Positions 57,597-64,000 of a stretch of DNA of 64,000 nt are shown piece after piece. Source of the stretch: Aurantiacibacter suaedae (lineage in GTDB: Bacteria > Pseudomonadota > Alphaproteobacteria > Sphingomonadales > Sphingomonadaceae); the NCBI RefSeq assembly GCF_005434915.1, contig NZ_SKCG01000001.1:434001-498000 (forward strand). Reading direction: 5' to 3'. A model generated the notes under the pieces. The model searched no databases. It worked only from the letters and a program-made list of their open reading frames with translations, and was not told the origin of the DNA. Every line of letters begins with the position of its first letter. Positions within the stretch are counted from its first letter, which is position 1. Position numbers and translations under genes: made by a program.

Positions 57597-57600
<4 letters not shown>
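56509..57600 (+). CDS. ntrB: Nitrogen regulation sensor kinase NtrB
   Basis: 363 aa, GTG start overlapping dusB. Cytoplasmic. PAS-like sensor domain (about 15-130), then HisKA with the phosphorylated His in [20 protein letters not shown], and HATPase ([47 protein letters not shown]). Under PII control it should phosphorylate or dephosphorylate NtrC according to nitrogen status. Its stop overlaps ntrC (ATGA). Confidence 0.95.
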
Positions 57601-59006
<1,406 letters not shown>

Positions 59007-59064
59007 CCGCACTGCACAAAAAAGAGCTTGCTCACCGGCAACAGCAGTGTTGTACGATTGCAAC

Positions 59065-61302
59065 GTGAACTCTGTAAGCTCCTCCCGCCAAGAAGAAAGC
59101 GCCGGTCGGCGTTCTCCGCGTTGGTGGCGGCGCACGCAGATCGCGGCGCGGCGGATGAACCTGTTTCTTTGGCTCGAAGTGCTGGCAGCGGTCTCGCTGG
59201 TGGCGATGCTTGGCGCGGCCTGGTTCTACCTTACCGGCCGCTCGGACCCCGACGAACTGGTCCCCTCGGTCGAAGCAGCGATCCTGCTGGTGGGCACGCT
59301 CATCCCCGCGTTGACGCTGGTGGTCCTCTGGGGTCGCCGCATCGCAATCCGGCGGGCTGGCGGCACCACCGCGCGCCTGCATGTCAACATGGTGTTCTTC
59401 TTCTCGCTGGTCGCGGCGATCCCCACGCTCATCGTGGCCGTGTTTGCGAGCCTGCTGTTTCAGTCGGGCGTCGAGTTCTGGTTTTCGAGCGATTCGCGCG
59501 GGATCATGGAAAACGCAAACCGGGTGGCGGAAGGCTTCTATAACGAAAACCAGCTCGACGTCGGCAACAACACCACGGCCATGGCGGTCGACCTCAGGTA
59601 CTTCCTTGAGGAAAATTCCGTCACCAGCCCCGAATTCGAGGAGTTCTTCGGGCTTCAGGTCTACTATCGTGAGCTGAACGAAAGCGCGATCCTGCAACTC
59701 GCTCCCGATGGCACCTTGCGCACTGCCGCGATTGTCGACCCGCAAGACGATCCTGACCGCATCCGCGTTACTCCGGAGACGATAGAACGGCTGCAAAGCG
59801 GCGAGCAGGTAGTGATTAATGCCACGCCCGAGCGGGTCGAGGCGGTGAGCGTGCTTGATGCCGATCTTGGTGTCTATCTCTACGCCGCGCGCAACTCCGA
59901 TCCCGATGTGATGGCGCTCTATACCCGCGCCGAGAATGTGGTGAGCGATTATGACGCGCTGATCGCCCGGATGCGCTCGTTGCAGCTACGCTACAATCTG
60001 GCGCTGTTTGCGATGTCGCTGGCGCTGGTGGGCATTGCCGTGTGGGCGGCCTTGCGCTTTGCCGACCGGCAGGTGAAGCCGCTGGCCGAACTCGCCTCCG
60101 CCGCGCGCGAGATCGGCAGCGGCAACTATGCCATCCGCGTCGATGGACGCACCGGACCGGACGAGATCGGTCTGCTCAACCGTGCCTTTAACCGCATGAG
60201 CCAGCAGATCGAGCGCCAGACCGACGCCTTGATCGGCGCCAACCACCAGCTCGACGAACGGCGCACGTTTATCGAAGCCGTGCTGCAGTCCATCACCGCC
60301 GGGATCATTTCGGTCGATCCGGCGGGCAAGGTGTTGCTGATGAACCAGTCTGCGCAGGAGCTTCTGCTAAGCGGGGAGGGGGAGCCTCCCATCGGCGCCG
60401 CGTTGGCTGATGTCGCCCCGCAGTTCGCCGAACTGGTAGAAAGCGGCAAGGATAGCGGCATCCTCCAGATCAGTCGCGACAACGAGTTGCTGACGCTGGC
60501 CGTAAAGCTGACCCGCTCGGCGGGTGGTCCCGTGATTACCTTTGAGGATATCACTCGCCAACTGCTCGACCAGCGGCAGGCGGCCTGGTCTGACGTAGCG
60601 CGACGCATCGCGCACGAAATCAAGAACCCGCTCACCCCGATCCAACTCGCTACCGAACGGCTCAAGCGCCGCTATGGTCGCCAGATCGTGGAGGACACCG
60701 CGCTGTTCGACGAACTGACCGGCACGATCATCCGGCAAGTGGGTGACCTGCGCAAGATGGTCGACGAGTTCTCCAGCTTCGCCCGGCTGCCCAAGCCCGT
60801 GTTCCGCCCCGAAGACCCGCTTGATCTCTCCCGGCAGGCGCTGTTCTTGCAGGAAGTGGGGCACCCTGAAATCAGCTATGGTTTCTCCGCCTCGGGCGAT
60901 ATCCCGCACATCGCATGCGACCGGCATCAGTTCGGTCAGGCCATGACAAATGTGCTCAAGAACGCCTCCGAAGCGATAGAGGCGCGCCGCCGCGATGCTC
61001 CGTTGGACTGGCGTGGGCGTGTCGATGTCGAAGTCAGCCTCCATGGCCGAACGCTCCAGATCGACGTGTGCGATAATGGCATCGGCCTGCCGCAGGGGCG
61101 CGACAACATCATCGAACCTTATGTGACCACGCGCGAGAAGGGCACGGGGCTCGGCCTCGCGATCGTGAAGAAGATCGTCGAGGAACATGGCGGCGATCTG
61201 AGTTTTGCCAATCTGCCCGACGGCGGAGCGAAGGCCACCTTGCGTTTTGCGGTCGATCCGGCCGCGCCCGACCGCAGCCCTGACAACGGGGCGGCGGAAT
61301 GA
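59065..61302 (+). CDS. ntrY: Membrane sensor kinase NtrY
   Basis: 745 aa from GTG 59065. The start is uncertain: an ATG at 59155 is possible but would drop the basic RRSPRWWRRTQIAARR leader usual before the first helix. Two close transmembrane pairs lie at about 35-100 and another helix near 315-340, with a periplasmic sensing domain of about 200 residues between. HAMP (FADRQVKPLAELASAAREIG), PAS, HisKA ([21 protein letters not shown]) and HATPase (NVLKNASEAIEARR, DNGIGLPQGRD, GTGLGLAIVKKIVEEHGG) follow. Partner of NtrX. Confidence 0.93.
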   Translation: MNSVSSSRQEESAGRRSPRWWRRTQIAARRMNLFLWLEVLAAVSLVAMLGAAWFYLTGRSDPDELVPSVEAAILLVGTLIPALTLVVLWGRRIAIRRAGGTTARLHVNMVFFFSLVAAIPTLIVAVFASLLFQSGVEFWFSSDSRGIMENANRVAEGFYNENQLDVGNNTTAMAVDLRYFLEENSVTSPEFEEFFGLQVYYRELNESAILQLAPDGTLRTAAIVDPQDDPDRIRVTPETIERLQSGEQVVINATPERVEAVSVLDADLGVYLYAARNSDPDVMALYTRAENVVSDYDALIARMRSLQLRYNLALFAMSLALVGIAVWAALRFADRQVKPLAELASAAREIGSGNYAIRVDGRTGPDEIGLLNRAFNRMSQQIERQTDALIGANHQLDERRTFIEAVLQSITAGIISVDPAGKVLLMNQSAQELLLSGEGEPPIGAALADVAPQFAELVESGKDSGILQISRDNELLTLAVKLTRSAGGPVITFEDITRQLLDQRQAAWSDVARRIAHEIKNPLTPIQLATERLKRRYGRQIVEDTALFDELTGTIIRQVGDLRKMVDEFSSFARLPKPVFRPEDPLDLSRQALFLQEVGHPEISYGFSASGDIPHIACDRHQFGQAMTNVLKNASEAIEARRRDAPLDWRGRVDVEVSLHGRTLQIDVCDNGIGLPQGRDNIIEPYVTTREKGTGLGLAIVKKIVEEHGGDLSFANLPDGGAKATLRFAVDPAAPDRSPDNGAAE

Positions 61303-61323
61303 TTAGCAGCGGAGTAATCTGAA

Positions 61324-62706
61324 ATGGCCCTCGATATCCTCGTGGTCGACGACGAACGCGACATCCGCGATCTGGTGGCTGGTGTGCTGAGCGACGAAGG
61401 CTACGACAGCCGTACCGCCGGCGACAGCGTGAGCGCGCTGGCGATGATCGACGAAAGCCGCCCGAGCCTGGTGCTGCTCGACGTCTGGCTGCACGGCAGC
61501 CCCATGGACGGGCTCGAAGTGCTGGAGGCGATCAAGGCGCGCGAACCCGATCTGCCAGTGATTGTGTTTTCGGGCCATGGCAACATAGACACCGCCGTTG
61601 CCGCCGTGAGCCGCGGGGCAATGGACTTCATCGAGAAACCGTTCGAGGCCGAACGGCTGCTGCATCTGGTGGCCCGCGCCACCGAGACCGAGCGCCTGCG
61701 ACGCGAAAACGCACGGCTGCGTGAGGATGTCGCGTCGGTGGAGGAGTTTACCGGCAATTCCTCAGTCATCAATCAGCTGCGAGCGACATTGAAACGCGTC
61801 GCGGGGACCGGCAGCCGGGTATTGGTCAGCGGCCCGGCCGGATCGGGCAAGGAAGTTGCCGCGCGCCTGCTCCACGCATGGAGCCCGCGTGCGGACAAGT
61901 CTTTCGTTTCGGTCAACTGCGCGCGCATCACGCCCGAGCGCTTCGAACAGGAACTGTTTGGCGAGGAAGTCGATGGCAAGCTGGTGCGGCCAGGCCTGCT
62001 GGAACTCGCCCACGAGGGCACGCTGCATCTCGACGAGATTGCCGACATGCCCGGAAGCTCGCAGGCGCGAATCTTACGGGTACTGACCGACCAGAGCTTC
62101 GTGCGCGTGGGCGGCAACCGGCAGATCGGTGTTGACGTCCGCGTCGTTTCATCGACCGCGCGCGACCTTGAAACCGAGATTTCCGAGAACCGCTTTCGCG
62201 AGGATCTTTTCTATCGCCTCAACGTGGTGCCGATTGCGATCCCGGCGCTCTCCGAACGGCGGGAGGACATTCCCGCGCTCGCCGATCACTTCTTCACCCG
62301 CTATGCGCGCGAACAGGGCCTTCAGCCCGGCTCCATCGAGGATGAGGCCAATGCCGCGCTGCAGGCCTATGACTGGCCAGGCAACGTGCGCCAGCTGCGC
62401 AATGTGATCGAGCGCACAGTGATACTCGCCCCGCGCGAAAAGTTCTCGACCATCAGCGCCGACATGCTGCCGCCCGAAGTCACCGGCTCTACGGGCGAGG
62501 GCGGGGGCGGGATTGCCGCCTTGATGGGCGTTCCGCTGCGGGAGGCGCGCGAAAGCTTCGAGCGCGAATACCTGCGCATCCAAATCCGGAGATTCTCGGG
62601 AAATATTTCGCGCACCGCGAGTTTCATCGGGATGGAGCGCTCAGCGCTGCATCGTAAATTGAAGTTGCTCGGAATGACCGAGCGCGACGGAAACGGGGCA
62701 GAGTAA
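61324..62706 (+). CDS. ntrX: Response regulator NtrX
   Basis: 460 aa. Receiver with phosphoacceptor in VLLDVWLHGSPMDGLEVL (about residue 53), AAA+ domain with Walker A VSGPAGSGKEVAA (about 170) and Walker B LHLDEIADMP, and a Fis-type HTH (GNISRTASFIGMERSALHRKL). The segment between ELFGEE and the Walker B is shortened to VDGKLVRPGLLELAHEG, so the GAFTGA loop that touches sigma-54 is missing. It should act by DNA binding without activating sigma-54 polymerase. Follows ntrY by 21 bp. Confidence 0.94.
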   Translation: MALDILVVDDERDIRDLVAGVLSDEGYDSRTAGDSVSALAMIDESRPSLVLLDVWLHGSPMDGLEVLEAIKAREPDLPVIVFSGHGNIDTAVAAVSRGAMDFIEKPFEAERLLHLVARATETERLRRENARLREDVASVEEFTGNSSVINQLRATLKRVAGTGSRVLVSGPAGSGKEVAARLLHAWSPRADKSFVSVNCARITPERFEQELFGEEVDGKLVRPGLLELAHEGTLHLDEIADMPGSSQARILRVLTDQSFVRVGGNRQIGVDVRVVSSTARDLETEISENRFREDLFYRLNVVPIAIPALSERREDIPALADHFFTRYAREQGLQPGSIEDEANAALQAYDWPGNVRQLRNVIERTVILAPREKFSTISADMLPPEVTGSTGEGGGGIAALMGVPLREARESFEREYLRIQIRRFSGNISRTASFIGMERSALHRKLKLLGMTERDGNGAE

Positions 62707-62805
62707 TCACAAAGTTTGTTGCAACCGCGGTTTCAATGCTGCATTTGCGAACACAAGTTACCGGTGCGACCATATAGAGAAATGTGGTCTCACCAGAATG
62801 TATCT

Positions 62806-62830
62806 GGAACGGCCTGCCGCCTAACCAGTT
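62806..62830 (+). promoter_or_regulatory. EcfG-like promoter upstream of hfq
   Basis: GGAAC (62806-62810), 16 nt, then AGTT (62827-62830), differing from the EcfG consensus only in the first base of the -10 (CGTT). The start of transcription would be near 62837, 26 nt before the hfq ATG. Suggestive, with one mismatch. Confidence 0.45.
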
Positions 62831-62862
62831 GCCAAAACCATAAAGACGATGGAGTCATAAGA

Positions 62863-63447
62863 ATGACCAAGGGCACACTTTCCGCACGCGTCCGCAAGGA
62901 TCCGGTACCTGAACCGAAGGTGGAAAAGCCTGCTCGCACAGCCACACCTGCGCCTGCCAAGGGCAACGGTAACGGCAACTTGCAGGACCAGTTCCTAAAC
63001 CACCTGCGTCGCGAGAAAATGCCGGTGACCATGTTTCTGGTCAAAGGTGTGAAGTTGCAGGGCATCGTCACGTGGTTCGACAATTTCTCTATTCTGCTGC
63101 GCCGCGATGGCCAGTCGCAGCTTGTTTACAAGCACGCGATTTCGACAATCATGCCGGGCGACCCGGTCGATGCCGAGCAATTCTCTAGCGCCGAGGGCAA
63201 CCGCAAGCAGCGTCTGTTGCAGGACGTGTTCCTCACCCGCGTGCGTGAAGCGGGCGTTCAGGTCACCATGTTCCTCGTTAACGGTGTGATGCTTCAGGGC
63301 CGTATCGCATCATTCGATCTGTTTTGCATGATGCTCGAGCGTGAAGGCTATGTACAGCTGGCTTACAAGCATGCAGTTTCCACCATTCAACCCGCGAGCC
63401 CGGTCGATCTGTCCGGTGACTTCGACGACGATGGTGACGAGGACTAG
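62863..63447 (+). CDS. hfq: Tandem two-domain Hfq RNA chaperone
   Basis: 194 aa from ATG 62863 (GGAG nearby), about twice the usual Hfq length. A Lys/Pro/Ala-rich start is followed by Sm domain 1 (about 39-104): [37 protein letters not shown] and [10 protein letters not shown]. Sm domain 2 (about 118-183): [37 protein letters not shown] and [10 protein letters not shown]. Both keep the Gln and YKH of the proximal uridine-binding face. Domain 2 has lost the double-Arg rim and the Lys of KLQG. A ring of three such chains would give six Sm folds. Acidic tail. Followed by hflX, its usual partner. Confidence 0.95.
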   Translation: MTKGTLSARVRKDPVPEPKVEKPARTATPAPAKGNGNGNLQDQFLNHLRREKMPVTMFLVKGVKLQGIVTWFDNFSILLRRDGQSQLVYKHAISTIMPGDPVDAEQFSSAEGNRKQRLLQDVFLTRVREAGVQVTMFLVNGVMLQGRIASFDLFCMMLEREGYVQLAYKHAVSTIQPASPVDLSGDFDDDGDED

Positions 63448-63456
63448 GTAGAGCCC

Positions 63457-64000
63457 ATTTTCGAAAACGATGAGATTGCTGGCGAGGTCACCCGTGGTGC
63501 ACGGGCCCTTGTCGTATGCCCCGACATCCGGCGCGACCGCTCTGGCGCTGATCCTGAAGCGCGTCTGGAAGAAGCCAAAGGCTTGGCGTTGGCGATCGGG
63601 CTGGTGGTTGCCGATGCGGCCATCATCCCTATCCGCGAGATTCGCCCGAACACGCTGTTCGGCGAAGGCCAGGTACAGCGCATCGCAACCGATTGCGAGC
63701 TGTACGAAGCGGATCTTGTCGTCGTCGATGGCGCGCTGACGCCAATCCAGCAGCGCAATCTTGAGGAAAAGCTTAAGCACAAGGTAATCGACCGCACCGG
63801 GCTAATCCTCGAAATCTTCGGCGAACGCGCGGCGACGGCCGAAGGGCGGTTGCAAGTCGAACTCGCGCACCTCGATTACCAGCAGAGCCGCTTGGTGCGC
63901 AGCTGGACTCACCTCGAACGCCAACGCGGCGGTTTCGGCTTCCTCGGCGGCCCTGGCGAAACGCAGATCGAGGCTGACCGCCGCATGATCCGCGATCGCA
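63457..64000 (+). CDS. hflX: Ribosome-associated GTPase HflX, 3' end cut by window, non-canonical start
   Basis: The frame [84 protein letters not shown] and [18 protein letters not shown] is the N-terminal domain of HflX, which splits stalled ribosomes. It runs in the same frame as hfq directly after its TAG. No ATG, GTG or TTG occurs in frame before the conserved region (the first is TTG 63583, inside it). ATT 63457 ([10 protein letters not shown] follows) is the best candidate start, with translation coupled to hfq. The GTPase domain lies beyond the window. Confidence 0.85.
   Translation, partial: MFENDEIAGEVTRGARALVVCPDIRRDRSGADPEARLEEAKGLALAIGLVVADAAIIPIREIRPNTLFGEGQVQRIATDCELYEADLVVVDGALTPIQQRNLEEKLKHKVIDRTGLILEIFGERAATAEGRLQVELAHLDYQQSRLVRSWTHLERQRGGFGFLGGPGETQIEADRRMIRDR

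Overview
The window is a gene-dense, GC-rich chromosomal segment of an alphaproteobacterium, most likely a member of Sphingomonadales close to Erythrobacteraceae (Erythrobacter/Porphyrobacter/Altererythrobacter). This rests on the gene order dusB-ntrB-ntrC-ntrY-ntrX-hfq-hflX with a duplicated Hfq, an ispDF fusion, a dnaG-rpoD pair next to a GatB/YqeY gene, ntrY/ntrX, DUF4170 and DUF1206 proteins, and a match to the alphaproteobacterial general stress sigma factor (EcfG) promoter. The taxonomy is inferred from protein sequence and order only. Almost everything is core housekeeping; there are no complete transposons, prophages, CRISPR arrays or rRNA genes.

Layout. 1-7.6 kb (+): coaD end, cyclophilin, queA, an ABC-2 exporter pair, a DUF481 protein, tgt and a Na+/H+ antiporter; queA and tgt act in the same queuosine tRNA pathway. 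7.7-11.5 kb (-): rpsD, a TrmH-family methyltransferase, nrdR, glyA, rpiB. 11.6-13.9 kb (+): an NTF2-like protein and an EAL-CBS-GGDEF cyclic-di-GMP protein. 14-19.3 kb (-): rpoD, dnaG, a lipoprotein, GatB/YqeY. 19.4-25.7 kb (+): carA, a small repeat-flanked DUF559 nuclease cassette, a gene that seems to have lost its 5' end to that cassette, carB and greA. 25.7-27.9 kb (-): DUF4170 and a four-gene YqjD/YqjE-like membrane stress operon behind a perfect EcfG-type promoter. 28-29.3 kb (+): eno. 29.4-34.5 kb (-): a flavin block with a DNA-binding domain fused to RibB, then ribH, an aldo/keto reductase, a small membrane protein, an FMN-dependent alpha-hydroxy-acid oxidase and an SDR. 34.6-40.6 kb (-): a four-gene sensory operon (CHASE3 hybrid kinase, CheR, CheB, receiver-kinase). 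41 kb: tRNA-Lys(CTT). 41.2-47 kb (-): mreBCD-mrdA-rodA, the rod-shape elongation complex. 47.2-55.4 kb: mutL, lipoprotein, DUF1206, NYN-LOTUS protein, carbonic anhydrase, lipA, ratA, cinA, ispDF. 55.5-64 kb (+): dusB-ntrBC-ntrYX-hfq-hflX, nitrogen and envelope signalling plus RNA chaperone.

Most promising observations. (1) The ribB gene product begins with a helix-turn-helix domain, and its promoter carries two near-identical palindromes (ATCACAT-N3/4-ATGTGAT) placed between -35 and -10 and over the start of transcription. A third copy precedes a small 3-TM protein gene in the same cluster. Together they look like an undescribed self-contained riboflavin regulon in which a biosynthetic enzyme is its own repressor and a small membrane protein may move flavins. 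(2) A DUF559 endonuclease gene is bracketed by four G-rich hairpin repeats that supply its start region and stop codon, resembling a REP/REPIN element with a nuclease in place of a RAYT transposase. (3) A tandem two-domain Hfq is followed by an hflX frame with no ATG/GTG/TTG start, and NtrX lacks the sigma-54 contact loop.
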